Source of the DNA: Rubrivivax sp.
GTDB taxonomy: Bacteria; Pseudomonadota; Gammaproteobacteria; Burkholderiales; Burkholderiaceae_C
Direction: 5' to 3'
Assembly: GCA_027487585.1 (NCBI GenBank)
Contig: JAIYDH010000157.1
Location: 1-34,373 of the forward strand
Length of the DNA stretch: 34,373 bases
Part shown: piece after piece, positions 23,642 to 32,398 of the stretch
Layout of the letters: every line of letters begins with the position of its first letter
How positions within the stretch are numbered: the stretch's first letter is position 1
Program-made: the position numbers and the translations under genes
The notes under the pieces: model-generated
Database searches by the model: none
The model's input: the letters and a program-made list of their open reading frames with translations, nothing else
What the model was told of the DNA's origin: nothing

Positions 23642-24739
23642 CTTCAGGGCCCGCAGCGCCTGATGGAGCAACTGCAAGCGTGGGGCGAGGAGCTGGGATT
23701 TTCCCAGATCGGCATCGCCGGCATCGATTTGTCCTCGGCCGAGCCGGGCCTGCTGTCGTGGCTGGACGCCGGCTTCCACGGCGGCATGCGCTACATGGCG
23801 CGCCACGGCCTGAAGCGCGCGCGGCCGGCCGAGCTGCTGCCTGGCACCGTGAGCGTGATCAGCGCGCGCATGGACTACCTGCCGCGCGATGCCCCCGCCG
23901 ACTGGGTGGCCCACGAGACCGCCGCGCTGCACGAGCCCGGCCGTGCTGTGGTGTCGGTCTATGCCCGCGGACGCGACTATCACAAGGTGCTGAGGAGCCG
24001 CCTGCAGCGCCTGGCCGAGCGCCTGGCCGCCGAGGTAGGGCCGCTGGGCCACCGCGTGTTCACCGACTCGGCGCCTGTGCTCGAGGTGGAACTGGCCACG
24101 CGAGCGGGCCTGGGCTGGCGCGGCAAGCACACACTGATGCTGTCGCGCGAGGGCGGCTCGATGGTCTTCCTGGGCGAGGTCTTCGTCGATCTCGCGCTGC
24201 CCGCGGCCGAGCCCACCAGCGCGCACTGCGGCAGCTGCACCGCCTGCATTGACATCTGCCCCACGGCGGCCATCGTGGCGCCGTACCGCCTGGATGCGCG
24301 GCGCTGCATCAGCTACCTCACCATCGAGCACGAAGGCGCCATCGACGAGCCGCTGCGCGCCGCCATCGGCAACCGCATCTACGGCTGCGACGACTGCCAA
24401 CTCGCCTGCCCCTGGAACCGGTGGGCTCGGCGCAGCCCGCTGCCCGACTTCGACGAGCGCGAGGGCCTGGGGCAAGCCAGGCTGCGCGCGCTGTGGGCCT
24501 GGGACGAGGCGCAGTTCGGGCGCCGCACCGAAGGCAGTGCCATCCGCCGCATCGGCTGGCAACGCTGGCGCCGCAACCTGGCGGTGGCGCTGGGCAACGC
24601 CTGGCGCGAACACGGCGACGTGGCCGATGCGCAGGCGCTGGCCGAGGCGCGCGATGCCGCCGATGCAGTGGTGCGCGAGCACATCGACTGGGCCCTTGCG
24701 CAGCGCCTCGATGCCGCGCCCGTAGGATTGGGCGCATGA
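23615..24739 (+). CDS. queG: Epoxyqueuosine reductase
   Basis: 374 aa, the usual QueG length. It reduces epoxyqueuosine to queuosine in tRNA with a cobalamin and two [4Fe-4S] clusters. Cluster motifs are visible: CGSCTACIDICPTAAI (about residues 205-220) and CDDCQLACPWNRWA (about 258-271). YLPRDAP, GYHK-like RDYHKVLRSRL and TDSAPVLEVELATRAGLGW are also family patterns. The ATG at 23615 has AGGA 7 nt upstream; an ATG at 23663 (MEQLQAWGEELGF) would give the more standard N-terminus but has no ribosome-binding site. It overlaps the chalcone-isomerase gene by 4 bp (ATGA), so the two are probably cotranslated. Confidence 0.94.
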   Translation: MDRVMPGVHLQGPQRLMEQLQAWGEELGFSQIGIAGIDLSSAEPGLLSWLDAGFHGGMRYMARHGLKRARPAELLPGTVSVISARMDYLPRDAPADWVAHETAALHEPGRAVVSVYARGRDYHKVLRSRLQRLAERLAAEVGPLGHRVFTDSAPVLEVELATRAGLGWRGKHTLMLSREGGSMVFLGEVFVDLALPAAEPTSAHCGSCTACIDICPTAAIVAPYRLDARRCISYLTIEHEGAIDEPLRAAIGNRIYGCDDCQLACPWNRWARRSPLPDFDEREGLGQARLRALWAWDEAQFGRRTEGSAIRRIGWQRWRRNLAVALGNAWREHGDVADAQALAEARDAADAVVREHIDWALAQRLDAAPVGLGA

Positions 24740-25386
24740 GCCGACCCCGCCGCCGCATGACCTTGCTGTGCCTCGCCCTTTGGCCCTGGGCCCGAGCGCT
24801 TCACGCACAGGCCGCACCGATCGAAGCCCCCCTGCGCATCGAAGGGCGCTCGCTGGCGCGCCGGGTGCAGGTGGCGGGCGCCGAGCTGCGGCTCAATGGT
24901 GCGGGCGTGCGGGCGGTGGCCTGGTTCAAGGCCTTCGTCGCGGCGCTGTACCTCGGTTCGCGCGCCAGCAGCGCCGCCGAGGCCGTGGCGGCGCCCGGCC
25001 CCAAGCGGCTGCAGATGCACATGCTGGCCGATGTGCCGGCGGCCGAGTTGTCGAAGGCGCTGCGTCGCGGCGTGCTGCGCAACAGCCCTGAAGCCGACCG
25101 GATTCCACTCGGGCCGCCGCTGGAGGCCCTGGCGGCGCGCATCGACGCCCTCGGCACCCTGCGCAAGGGCGATGTGCTCGACCTGGATTGGGACCCGACC
25201 CGAGGCGTCGTGCTGTCGCTCAATGGCACACTGCGCGGCCCTGAACAGGGCTTGTCGCACCCGGCCCTGTACCCCGCCGTGCTGCGTGCGTTCATCGGCG
25301 ACCGCCCGTACGACGAGCGCCTGAAGGCGGGACTGCTGGCCTTGCCAGTGCCGCAGACCCCAAAACAAACCACCCCCGGAGACTGA
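24736..25386 (+). CDS. Chalcone isomerase-like periplasmic protein
   Basis: 216 aa. A signal peptide with an arginine-rich start (MSRPRRRMTLLCLALWPWAR, cleavage near LHA) is followed by a domain of the bacterial chalcone isomerase-like family: LRLNGAGVRAVAWFKAFVAALYL at the front is the diagnostic segment, and GVVLSLNGTLRG and a LGPPLEALAARIDAL region follow. These bacterial proteins share the fold with plant chalcone isomerase but act on unknown ligands, possibly fatty acids. It starts within the last codons of queG (ATGA) and ends 3 bp before the TctC gene. No flavonoid genes are nearby, so a chalcone substrate is unlikely. Confidence 0.82.
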   Translation: MSRPRRRMTLLCLALWPWARALHAQAAPIEAPLRIEGRSLARRVQVAGAELRLNGAGVRAVAWFKAFVAALYLGSRASSAAEAVAAPGPKRLQMHMLADVPAAELSKALRRGVLRNSPEADRIPLGPPLEALAARIDALGTLRKGDVLDLDWDPTRGVVLSLNGTLRGPEQGLSHPALYPAVLRAFIGDRPYDERLKAGLLALPVPQTPKQTTPGD

Positions 25387-25389
25387 GTC

Positions 25390-26376
25390 ATGCAGAGAAC
25401 CCGCCTTGCCGTCCTGGCCGCCATCGGCGCCGCCGCCTTGCCCCTGAGCCTGGGCAGCACGGCCGCCTTTGCGCAGGCCTTCCCGACCAAGCCGGTGCGG
25501 TTGATCGTGCCCTTTGCGGCCGGTGGCACCACCGACATCATCGCCCGCGTCGTGGCACCCGGGCTGGGTACCGCGCTGGGGCAGCAGGTGGTGGTCGAGA
25601 ACAAGGGCGGCGCGGGCGGCGCCATCGGCGCGCTGGAGATGATCAAGTCCGCGCCCGACGGCCACGTGCTGGGCATGGCCACGGTGTCGACCACCGCCGC
25701 CAACCCGGCGATCAACCCGACCATCGGCTACGACCCGGCCGTCGACTTCGTGCCGATCACGAACCTGGCCGCCACGCCGAACGTCATTGCCGTGCACCCG
25801 AGCTTCCCGGCGCGCGATTACAAGGGCTTCGTCGCCGAGCTCAAGAAGAACCCCGGCAAGTACAGCTACGCCAGCTCGGGCACCGGTGGCATCGGCCACC
25901 TGCAGACCGAGCTGTACAAGAGCCTGGCCGGTGTGTTCATGACGCACATCCCGTACCGCGGCGCGGGCCCGGCGCTGAACGACACCGTCGCCGGCCAGGT
26001 GCCCATCATCTTCGACAACATGCCCTCGGCGCTGCCCTTCATCAAGGAAGGCAAGCTGATCGCCATCGTCGTGGCCGCGCCGCAGCGGCTGGCGCAACTG
26101 CCCAACGTGCCGACCTTCAAGGAAGTGGGCCTGGAGCCCGTCAACCGTATGGCGTTCTACGGCCTGGTGGCACCCAAGGGCACGCCCAGGGCCGTGGTCG
26201 ACAAGATCGCCGAGGCGGCGCGCAAGGTACTCGAGGACCCGTCGGTGAAGAAGCGCATCGAGGACACCGGCTCGCTGATCATCGGCAACACGCCTGAGCA
26301 GTTCGCGGCGCAGATGAAGGCCGAGCTGAAGATCTACCAGGACGTCGTCAAAAGGCAGAAGCTCACGCTGCAGTGA
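25390..26376 (+). CDS. Bug-family (TctC) periplasmic solute receptor
   Basis: 328 aa. The signal peptide starts [17 protein letters not shown] and is cleaved near AFA. The mature protein opens [19 protein letters not shown] and has [13 protein letters not shown], both standard in the Bug family, which is greatly expanded in Burkholderiales. It would bind a carboxylate such as citrate, nicotinate or a phthalate-type acid, for a tripartite tricarboxylate transporter or for sensing. No tctA/tctB gene is near, as is usual for Bug receptors. GGAG lies 9 nt before the ATG. The stop overlaps the xerD start (GTGA), so its transcript probably continues into xerD. Confidence 0.93.
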   Translation: MQRTRLAVLAAIGAAALPLSLGSTAAFAQAFPTKPVRLIVPFAAGGTTDIIARVVAPGLGTALGQQVVVENKGGAGGAIGALEMIKSAPDGHVLGMATVSTTAANPAINPTIGYDPAVDFVPITNLAATPNVIAVHPSFPARDYKGFVAELKKNPGKYSYASSGTGGIGHLQTELYKSLAGVFMTHIPYRGAGPALNDTVAGQVPIIFDNMPSALPFIKEGKLIAIVVAAPQRLAQLPNVPTFKEVGLEPVNRMAFYGLVAPKGTPRAVVDKIAEAARKVLEDPSVKKRIEDTGSLIIGNTPEQFAAQMKAELKIYQDVVKRQKLTLQ

Positions 26377-27350
26377 CGACGCCCGCGGACGCGCCCGAGG
26401 CGACGGCCGCGTCCGCGGCAGCATCTGCGCACGCCGCGTCCGCGGCAGCATTCACACACGCCGCGTCCGCGGCTTCGGTTGACCGCTTTGCCGATGCCCT
26501 GTGGCTCGAGCACGGCCTGGCGCCGCTGACGCTGGCCGCCTACCGCCGCGACCTGCTGCTGTATGCGCACTGGCTGCACCAGGAGTGCGCTCGTGCGCTC
26601 GACAGCAGCACCGAGTCCGACCTGCTGGCCTACATCGCGGCGCGCCATGCCGGCACGCGGGCGACCACGGCGAACCGACGTCTCTCGGTGTTCCGCCGCT
26701 ACTTCCGCTGGGCGCTGCGCGAGCGGCTTGTCAGCGCCGACCCCACGCTGCGCCTCGCCACGGGGCGGCAGCCACTGCGCGTGCCCAAGACGCTGAGCGA
26801 GGCGCAGGTCGAGGCCTTGCTGGCCGCGCCCGACACCGCCACGCCACTGGGCCTGCGCGACCGTGCGATGCTGGAACTGATGTACGCCAGCGGCCTGCGC
26901 GTGAGCGAGCTCGTGCAGGCGCGCACACTTCACCTGGGCCTCGAAGAAGGCGTGCTGCGGGTGCTGGGCAAGGGCTCGCGCGAACGCCTCGTGCCGTTTG
27001 GTGAAGAGGCCCGCGTGTGGCTGCTGCGCTACCTGGGCGAGGCGCGCGCGCTCATCCTGGGCGGCAAGACCAGCGAGGCGCTCTTCGTGACGGCCCGCGG
27101 CGAAGGCATGACGCGGCAGATGTTCTGGCGCATCGTCAAGCGCAGCGCGCAGCAGGCGGGCGTGACGGTGGCGCTGTCACCGCACACCCTGCGACACGCG
27201 TTCGCGACGCATCTGCTGAACCACGGCGCCGACCTGCGCGCCGTGCAGTTGCTGCTGGGCCATGCCGACATCGGCACCACCACCATCTACACCCACGTGG
27301 CGCGCGAGCGGCTGCGCCAGTTGCACAGCAAGCACCACCCGCGCGGCTGA
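26373..27350 (+). CDS. xerD: Tyrosine recombinase XerD with an Ala/Ser-rich N-terminal extension
   Basis: 325 aa, about 27 longer than E. coli XerD (298 aa). The catalytic set is complete: R176 (ASGLRVSEL), K200 ([12 protein letters not shown]), H271 and R274 ([12 protein letters not shown]), H297 (LLGHADIG) and nucleophile Y306 (TIYTHV). With XerC it resolves chromosome dimers at dif. The extra residues come from 27-bp tandem repeats encoding Ala-Ser-His-type nonamers (about residues 12-35). The GTG start at 26373 overlaps the TctC stop by 4 bp; no other start lies between it and the core, so the extension is probably translated. XerC is the alternative; the length and motif spacing favour XerD. 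Confidence 0.9.
   Translation: MTTPADAPEATAASAAASAHAASAAAFTHAASAASVDRFADALWLEHGLAPLTLAAYRRDLLLYAHWLHQECARALDSSTESDLLAYIAARHAGTRATTANRRLSVFRRYFRWALRERLVSADPTLRLATGRQPLRVPKTLSEAQVEALLAAPDTATPLGLRDRAMLELMYASGLRVSELVQARTLHLGLEEGVLRVLGKGSRERLVPFGEEARVWLLRYLGEARALILGGKTSEALFVTARGEGMTRQMFWRIVKRSAQQAGVTVALSPHTLRHAFATHLLNHGADLRAVQLLLGHADIGTTTIYTHVARERLRQLHSKHHPRG
26406..26475 (+). repeat. 27-bp imperfect tandem repeats in the 5' end of xerD
   Basis: Units lie at 26406-26432 and 26433-26459, with a partial third from 26460. Each starts with GCCGCGTCCGCGGC, itself containing the palindrome CCGCGTCCGCGG-like core, and differs in the second half. Because 27 is a multiple of 3, copy-number changes would keep the frame and add or remove 9 residues. 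This explains the alanine-rich N-terminus of the recombinase. Confidence 0.9.
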
Positions 27351-27375
27351 ATGCAGCGGGTGGAACGGGTGCGAG

Positions 27376-27960
27376 TCAGAAGTTGTGGCGCACGCTGAAG
27401 GCGAAGGGGCTGAAGTCGCCGCCGTAGGCCGAGACACCCTTCTCGTCGGTGACCTTCGCGCAGAACGTGTAGACCTCGGTGCGCTTGCTCAGGTTTTCGT
27501 TGTAGGCCAGCACGAGCTGGCGTGCGTCGGGGTTGGCGAGCTTGTCGTACTTGCCGGCCTGGTCGAGGGTGGCGTGAAGATCTGACGCGCCCAGGGTCAG
27601 CGGGCTGGCGGTGTGGTTGATGGAGCCGTCGTGGTTGCGCAGGCGACGGCCGCCTTCGCCGGCCGAGATCGAGGCGCCGGCCGTCAGGCCCTTCATCAGC
27701 TCGGGCGTGAGGTAGGCCACCTTGTTGGTGTTGCGCCCCAGGTAGGCATAGAGGCCGTCCGAGGAGTTGCCGGTGTTGTGGTTGTGGAACCCGATCCAGT
27801 CGGCGGCGGCGAAGTAGGCGTCGCTGCTGAAGCGGCTCAGGCGCACGGTGCCCTCGGCCGTGACGTCGAGACGACCGAAGAGCGTGACACTGCGCTGCGC
27901 CCAGGCGGCACTGGTAGCAGCGAGGTCGAAGGTGGAGGCGATAACGATGCGCTGGATCAC
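27376..27960 (-). pseudogene. Remnant of a Gram-negative porin gene with internal deletions
   Basis: An intact frame of 194 codons from a GTG at 27960 (GAGGA 6 nt upstream). It keeps the porin signal region (VIASTFDLAATSAAWAQ) and first strand (SVTLFGRLDVT), then jumps to DAYFAAADWIGFHNHNTGN, normally about 60-90 residues later. It then goes through a middle part to the last two strands (LSKRTEVYTFCAKV and the terminal HNF). Burkholderiales porins have about 330-370 residues, so roughly 150 are missing and a 16-strand barrel cannot form. All breaks keep the frame. An intact porin lies 250 bp upstream on the same strand, so redundancy may have allowed decay. A truncated but expressed protein is possible. 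Confidence 0.75.
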
Positions 27961-28117
27961 GGCGTCCTCGAGGGAGAGTTGAAGGACATCTTCAGCTTGA
28001 GTGCCGCTGCTGCGCTGCAGCAAGCATTGAATGCGCGCCGATCCAGGACCCGTGGTGTCGATAAAGCGAACTCTAAAAGTGGTGCGCATCGTGCACATGC
28101 CGTGGTGCGCGCAGGCG

Positions 28118-28152
28118 CGAAAAAGCCCGCACGGCAGGGCCGGCGGGCTTCG
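28118..28152 (-). terminator. Intrinsic terminator of the intact porin gene
   Basis: On the minus strand, an AAGCCCGC/GCGGGCTT stem of 8 bp around a GC-rich loop is followed by TTTTCGC. It lies about 60 bp after the porin stop and before the porin remnant, so it should end the porin transcript. The exact edges are uncertain by a few bases. Confidence 0.75.
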
Positions 28153-28210
28153 AGACGGTGCCTGGACGACGCGGTGTCGCGCCAGGCTGGTGCGTGAGGC
28201 TGTGTGTCGA

Positions 28211-29206
28211 TCAGAACGCGAAGATCACGCCCACGGCGTAGCCGCTGCCGCTGCGCTTGGCGCCGGCGAGGTACGGATTGGCAGCCAGGCTCGTCTTCCA
28301 GTTGCCGGCCTCGGCGTAGGCGTAGGTGTTCTTGAAGATCTCGCTGTTGACGAAGAACTCCACGCCGCGCAGCTTGAGGTCGTCGTCGGAGTTCTGGGCC
28401 ACCAGCATGCCGACGTTGACGCTGCCGATGGGGGCCACGAAACCGGCGCTGATGCCGCCACCCGAGCCGCCCTTCTTGAAGTCACCGCCGTCGGCGTAGC
28501 CGAGCATGACCTTGGCGACCTTGAAGTCGTAGCTGCCGGCCACGGACATGAAGTTCTCGGTCGTGCTGCTGTCCTTGGTCTGCACCGACACGGCGGCGGA
28601 CAGCGGGCCCGACGCGTACTTCAGGCCACCCGAGAACACGCTCTTGGCGCCAGCACCGCGGTTGCCCTTGGGGACGATACCGAGCTGCGCCGTCACGCCA
28701 CCCATGCTGGGGCTGATGTACTGCAGCGAGCGCGACTGGCGACCCGGCAACCACGGGCCGACGCCGGTGTAGCCCAGGGCCGAGACGCCGTTGGAAGCGC
28801 CATTGAAGTCGTAGTCGATCATCGTCTGGAACGACACCGAGTCCTGGCGGCCCAGGCGCACTTCGCCGAAGCCACCGGAGAAACCGAACCAGGCCTGGCG
28901 GTTGAAGAACGCGCCGTCCGGGTTGACTTCGCCGTCGCTGGTGATGCCACCGGTCTCGAAGCGGAAGTTGGCCTTGATGCCGGTGCCCACGTCCACCGCA
29001 CCCTTGATGCCGACGCGGGTGGTGGAGTTGCCTTCGCTCGAACCGTTGTCGCCGCCAGAGTGGAAGTCGGCCTTCTCCTTCAGGAAGACGTCGCTTAGCA
29101 GGCTCTTGCCGTAGCTGGCGTCGATCAGGCCGTAGATGCTCAGTTGAGCCTGGGCCGCACCGGCCGAAGCCAGCAGGATCGCAGCGGTAATCGCGGTCTT
29201 TTTCAT
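28211..29206 (-). CDS. Gram-negative porin (general trimeric porin family)
   Basis: 331 aa. The ATG at 29206 has AGGA 7 nt upstream and starts a clean signal peptide (MKKTAITAAILLASAGAAQA). The mature protein opens QLSIYGLIDASYGKS, keeps the NSTTRVGIKGAVDVGTGIKA and AWFGFSGGFGEVRLGRQDS segments, and ends in phenylalanine (VGVIFAF), the outer-membrane assembly signal. It should form a 16-strand barrel in a trimer and admit small hydrophilic solutes. It has its own terminator downstream and a 154-bp upstream region with a possible -10 (TTAGAC) near 29254. The ABC permease gene upstream ends before this region, so the porin is probably transcribed alone. Confidence 0.93.
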   Translation of the reverse strand: MKKTAITAAILLASAGAAQAQLSIYGLIDASYGKSLLSDVFLKEKADFHSGGDNGSSEGNSTTRVGIKGAVDVGTGIKANFRFETGGITSDGEVNPDGAFFNRQAWFGFSGGFGEVRLGRQDSVSFQTMIDYDFNGASNGVSALGYTGVGPWLPGRQSRSLQYISPSMGGVTAQLGIVPKGNRGAGAKSVFSGGLKYASGPLSAAVSVQTKDSSTTENFMSVAGSYDFKVAKVMLGYADGGDFKKGGSGGGISAGFVAPIGSVNVGMLVAQNSDDDLKLRGVEFFVNSEIFKNTYAYAEAGNWKTSLAANPYLAGAKRSGSGYAVGVIFAF

Positions 29207-29360
29207 CAATCTGTCCTACAAAAGTTAGGGAACACCCGCAGTCTAAGGGGCGGATCGGCCCGGAATGCCCCCGACGGGCTTGCGGGCGTTGTGTGTCAGC
29301 AACATATGTGCCAAGGAGCTCATGCCGTCTGAAAGTGGCTGCAACAGCCGCACCGGCGCT

Positions 29361-30113
29361 TCAGCGGCCGCGCAGGTGCGCCGGGGCTTCCAGGCGCTTG
29401 GCAAGCAGCGACAGCGCCAGCGTGAGCACCAGGTACACCGCCGAGATTGCCAGGTAGGGCTCCCAGTAGCGGCTGTAGGCGCCGGCCACGGTGCGCGCGG
29501 CCAGCGCCAGCTCGGCCAGGCCGATGGCGCTGACGAGCGAGGAGTCCTTGATGAGGGTGATGCCCTCGTTCACGAGTGCCGGCACCATGCGCCTGAAAGC
29601 CTGTGGCAGCACCACGAAGCGCATGGCCTGCGCGTGCGACAGCCCCACGCTGTAGGCGGCCTGGGTCTGGCCGCGGTGGATGCTCTGGATGCCGCCGCGG
29701 AAGATTTCGCCGATGTAGGCGCCGGCGTTGAGCGTGAGTGCCAGCGCGCCCGAAAAGAAGGCGCCGTGCTCCTGGCGGAAGCTGCGCGCGGCCTCGCCGG
29801 CCAGCAGCAGGCCGTGCTCGGGATGCACCAACGTGGGCATCAGCGCGAAGTGCACGAGCAGGATCTGCACGAACAGGGGCGTGCCGCGGAAAAAGCCGAC
29901 ATACGCCGCGGTGACGCCGCGCAGCAGCCCCACCGCGGTGCGCCCGGCGGCCGTGGCCGGCGCCGGGCCGTCCTTCGAGCAGCTGATGAGGCCGATGACG
30001 ATGCCCAGCGCCAAACCTGCGCAGATGGCCACCACCGTGAGCTGCAGCGTCATCAAGAGGCCGCTCCAGAAGAGCGGCCCATAGCCGGCGAGGATCTCCC
30101 AGCGAAGATCCAT
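29361..30113 (-). CDS. Amino-acid ABC transporter permease (HisM/GlnP type)
   Basis: 250 aa. It has about five membrane segments and the His/Glu/Gln/Arg/opine permease pattern: LLMTLQLTVVAICAGLALGI at the front, VGFFRGTPLFVQILLVHF, and the EAA loop (AAYSVGLSHAQAMRFVVLPQAF) that contacts the ATPase. It lies 26 bp after the binding-protein gene on the same strand, so both form one unit. No ATPase gene follows, because the next gene is a porin with its own promoter region. The transporter must borrow an ATPase from elsewhere, or the ATPase gene has been lost. Substrates are probably polar amino acids. Confidence 0.9.
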   Translation of the reverse strand: MDLRWEILAGYGPLFWSGLLMTLQLTVVAICAGLALGIVIGLISCSKDGPAPATAAGRTAVGLLRGVTAAYVGFFRGTPLFVQILLVHFALMPTLVHPEHGLLLAGEAARSFRQEHGAFFSGALALTLNAGAYIGEIFRGGIQSIHRGQTQAAYSVGLSHAQAMRFVVLPQAFRRMVPALVNEGITLIKDSSLVSAIGLAELALAARTVAGAYSRYWEPYLAISAVYLVLTLALSLLAKRLEAPAHLRGR

Positions 30114-30139
30114 GGCCGGCCCCGTTCAGCGAGCGGCGG

Positions 30140-30985
30140 TCACTTGCTGGCGGCGGAAGCCGCGGCCTTGGCGGCCGGCGGCGCGCCGAAGTACTTGGCG
30201 TAGATCTGCGCGTAGCTGCCGTCGGCCTTGATGGCGGCCAGGCCCTGGTTCATCTTGCCCAGCAGCTCGGTGTTGCCCTTCTTGAAGGCGATGCCGTACT
30301 GCTCGGGCACGAACTCGGCGTCGGACACGGTCTTGAACTTGCCGCCCGGGTTGTTGGCCACGTAGTGAGCGATCACGCCGTTGTCGGCCACCACCGCGTC
30401 CACGCCGCCGGCCTCGAGTTCCTTCAGCGCCAGCGGCGTGCTCTCGAAACGCTTGACGTTGGTGCTGGCCTTGCCGAGCAGCTTGGTGACGGCTTCATCA
30501 CCGGTGGTGCCGGTCTGCACGCCGACCTTGAGCTTCTTCAGGTCGGCGAACTTGGCGACCTTGCTCGTCTCCTTCACGGCGATCAGCTGCGCGGCGTCGA
30601 AGTAGGGGTCGGAGAAGTCCATCGTCTGCTTGCGCTCGGCCGTGATGGTGACGGCGGAGACGATCATGTCGCGGTCGCCCTGCTGCAGCGTGTTGAAGAT
30701 GCCTTCCCAGGGCGTGTTGACGAACTTCACCTCGATGCCGGCCTTGGCGGCCGCCGCGCGCACGACATCGATGTCGAAGCCGACGATCTCGCCCTTCTCG
30801 TTCTGGCTCTCGAACGGTGCGTAGGCCGCATCGGTGCCGACCGCGTAGACCTTGGCCGGCGCCGGCGCAGGAGCGGCCGCCACGGGAGCGGGGGCCGGTG
30901 CCTCCGCCTTCTTGCCGCAGGCAGCGAGAACGAGGGTGGCGGCGGTGATGCCGGCCAGTTGCAGGAAGCGGCGGGTAGACAACAT
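30140..30985 (-). CDS. Amino-acid ABC transporter substrate-binding lipoprotein
   Basis: 281 aa. The ATG at 30985 gives a lipoprotein signal with lipobox VLAAC (Cys 23), followed by a short Ala/Pro spacer. An in-frame ATG 20 codons upstream is less likely. The mature domain is solute-binding family 3: [56 protein letters not shown] and [15 protein letters not shown], close to glutamine/basic amino acid receptors such as GlnH. Being a lipoprotein in a Gram-negative, it would be tethered to the inner membrane. The permease gene follows after 26 bp, and the DUF455 gene precedes it by 73 bp on the same strand. Confidence 0.9.
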   Translation of the reverse strand: MLSTRRFLQLAGITAATLVLAACGKKAEAPAPAPVAAAPAPAPAKVYAVGTDAAYAPFESQNEKGEIVGFDIDVVRAAAAKAGIEVKFVNTPWEGIFNTLQQGDRDMIVSAVTITAERKQTMDFSDPYFDAAQLIAVKETSKVAKFADLKKLKVGVQTGTTGDEAVTKLLGKASTNVKRFESTPLALKELEAGGVDAVVADNGVIAHYVANNPGGKFKTVSDAEFVPEQYGIAFKKGNTELLGKMNQGLAAIKADGSYAQIYAKYFGAPPAAKAAASAASK

Positions 30986-31058
30986 GGTTTGTAGGGTCAA
31001 GGTTGAAACGGACGCGAGTGTAGTGCCCTGCACCCGCCGGGCCATGCACGAACCGTGC

Positions 31059-31844
31059 TCACCGTGCCGGTGCGGTCAGCGCGGCCAGCTCGTCGGGCGT
31101 GAAGCCGGCGGCCGCGCGCGCGCCCAGGTTGAACGGGCCCTTTGGCACCGGCGCACCATGGCGCCTGGCCAGCAGCGCGTAGTGCGCCACCGGATCGAGC
31201 CCGTCGCGCTGGCACAGCCAGCGGTACCAGCGGTTGCCGATCGCGACATGGCCGACCTCGTCGCGCAGGATTACACCCAGGATGCGCACCGCGGCCTCGT
31301 CGCCGGCCTGCGCCAGGCGCGCCTGCATTGGCGGCGTGGCGTCGAGGCCGCGTGCCTCCAGCGTGCGCGGCACCAGCGCCATGCGCGCGGTGACGTCGTG
31401 CGCCGTGCGCTCGCACATGGTCCACAGGCCGTCGTGGGCGTCGTGGTCGCCGTAGGCGCAGGCCAGCGTGGCCAGGTGATCGGCCAGCAGGGTGTAGTGC
31501 TGCGCTTCTTCGGTGGCCACCGTGAGCCAGTCGCGGTAATAGGCGCGTGGCAGGCCGGGGAAGCGCCAGATCGCATCGAGCGCCAGGTTGATGGCGTTGA
31601 ACTCGATGTGCGCCACGGCATGCAGCAGCGCGGCGCGGCCGGCAGGCGTGAAGGGCGTGCGGCGTGGCACGTCCTTGGGCTCCACCAGGCGCGGGCGATC
31701 GGGCCGGCCGGGCAGCGGGGCCTGCGGCGCGAGCACGGCATCGGGCTCCAGCGCGGCCGTGCCGGGCAGCGCCAGCGTCGCTGCCACCTTGGCGCGAGGC
31801 TCGGCTATCGACAAGGCCTCGAGGGCGGCGGCACGAAGCTCCAT
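31059..31844 (-). CDS. DUF455 family ferritin-like protein
   Basis: 261 aa from the ATG at 31844. It matches the DUF455 group: [20 protein letters not shown], then [23 protein letters not shown] and [13 protein letters not shown]. These carry Glu/His pairs in the four-helix arrangement that binds a di-iron centre in ferritin-like proteins such as MiaE. The function of the family is not established; oxygenase or hydroxylase activity is plausible from the metal ligands. It diverges from the gamma-carbonic anhydrase gene, with 18 bp between the two ATGs. It may be cotranscribed with the ABC receptor 73 bp downstream, though nothing links them functionally. Confidence 0.85.
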   Translation of the reverse strand: MELRAAALEALSIAEPRAKVAATLALPGTAALEPDAVLAPQAPLPGRPDRPRLVEPKDVPRRTPFTPAGRAALLHAVAHIEFNAINLALDAIWRFPGLPRAYYRDWLTVATEEAQHYTLLADHLATLACAYGDHDAHDGLWTMCERTAHDVTARMALVPRTLEARGLDATPPMQARLAQAGDEAAVRILGVILRDEVGHVAIGNRWYRWLCQRDGLDPVAHYALLARRHGAPVPKGPFNLGARAAAGFTPDELAALTAPAR

Positions 31845-31847
31845 CCC

Positions 31848-31853
31848 TACAAT
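31848..31853 (+). promoter_or_regulatory. -10-like hexamer (TACAAT) before the gamma-carbonic anhydrase gene
   Basis: TACAAT matches the consensus at 5 of 6 positions and ends 9 nt before the ATG at 31863, leaving no room for a Shine-Dalgarno. Transcription would start at or within 2-3 nt of the start codon, giving a leaderless or nearly leaderless mRNA. No good -35 is visible at 17 nt upstream (that position reads GCGGCG). Confidence 0.5.
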
Positions 31854-31862
31854 CTTCGCACC

Positions 31863-32387
31863 ATGGCGATCTATCAACTGGGCGACGACGCCCCGATGCT
31901 CGGCGAACGGGCCTGGGTGGCCGAAGGCGCCACCGTCATCGGGCGCGTGGCGCTCGGCGCCGGCAGCGGCGTCTGGACAGGTGCCGTTTTGCGCGGTGAC
32001 AACGAGTGGATCACCCTCGGCGCGCGCTGCAACGTGCAGGAGGGCGCCGTCATGCACACCGACATGGGCTTTCCGCTGGTGCTGGAAGACGACGTGACCG
32101 TGGGCCACCAGGCCGTGCTCCACGGCTGCTCGGTGGGCGCGGGCTCGCTGATCGGCATCCAGGCCGTGGTGCTGAACGGCGCACGAATCGGACGCTCGTG
32201 CCTGGTGGGCGCGGGCGCCATCGTCACCGAGGGCAAGGTGTTCGCCGACCGCTCGCTGATCCTGGGCGCGCCGGCCAAGGTGGTGCGCGAACTCTCCGAC
32301 GACGAAGTGGCGCGCCTGAAGCGCTCGGCCCTGCACTACGAGCACAACGCCGAGCGCCACCGGCGCACGCTCAAGCGCATCGTCTGA
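31863..32387 (+). CDS. Gamma-class carbonic anhydrase-like protein (YrdA/PaaY family)
   Basis: 174 aa, a left-handed parallel beta-helix built from hexapeptide repeats. The metal-binding histidines are H65 (AVMHTDMG), H82 and H87 ([12 protein letters not shown]), in the gamma-carbonic anhydrase arrangement. The [14 protein letters not shown] opening is typical of YrdA. It would be a cytoplasmic trimer binding Zn or Fe; hydration of CO2 is possible, though many members show little activity. It starts 18 bp from the divergent DUF455 ATG and is followed 11 bp later by hslO on the same strand, a common betaproteobacterial pairing that suggests one transcript. Confidence 0.92.
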   Translation: MAIYQLGDDAPMLGERAWVAEGATVIGRVALGAGSGVWTGAVLRGDNEWITLGARCNVQEGAVMHTDMGFPLVLEDDVTVGHQAVLHGCSVGAGSLIGIQAVVLNGARIGRSCLVGAGAIVTEGKVFADRSLILGAPAKVVRELSDDEVARLKRSALHYEHNAERHRRTLKRIV

Positions 32388-32398
32388 CGACCCACCCG

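Noticed and set aside
24379..26451. A 690-codon minus-strand frame across queG, the chalcone-isomerase-like and TctC genes
   Set aside because: It spans three well-supported plus-strand genes and has the shadow-frame composition.
26373..27350. The recombinase as an integrase marking a genomic island
   Set aside because: Length, motifs and neighbours fit chromosomal XerD. There are no flanking repeats, no tRNA target and no composition shift.
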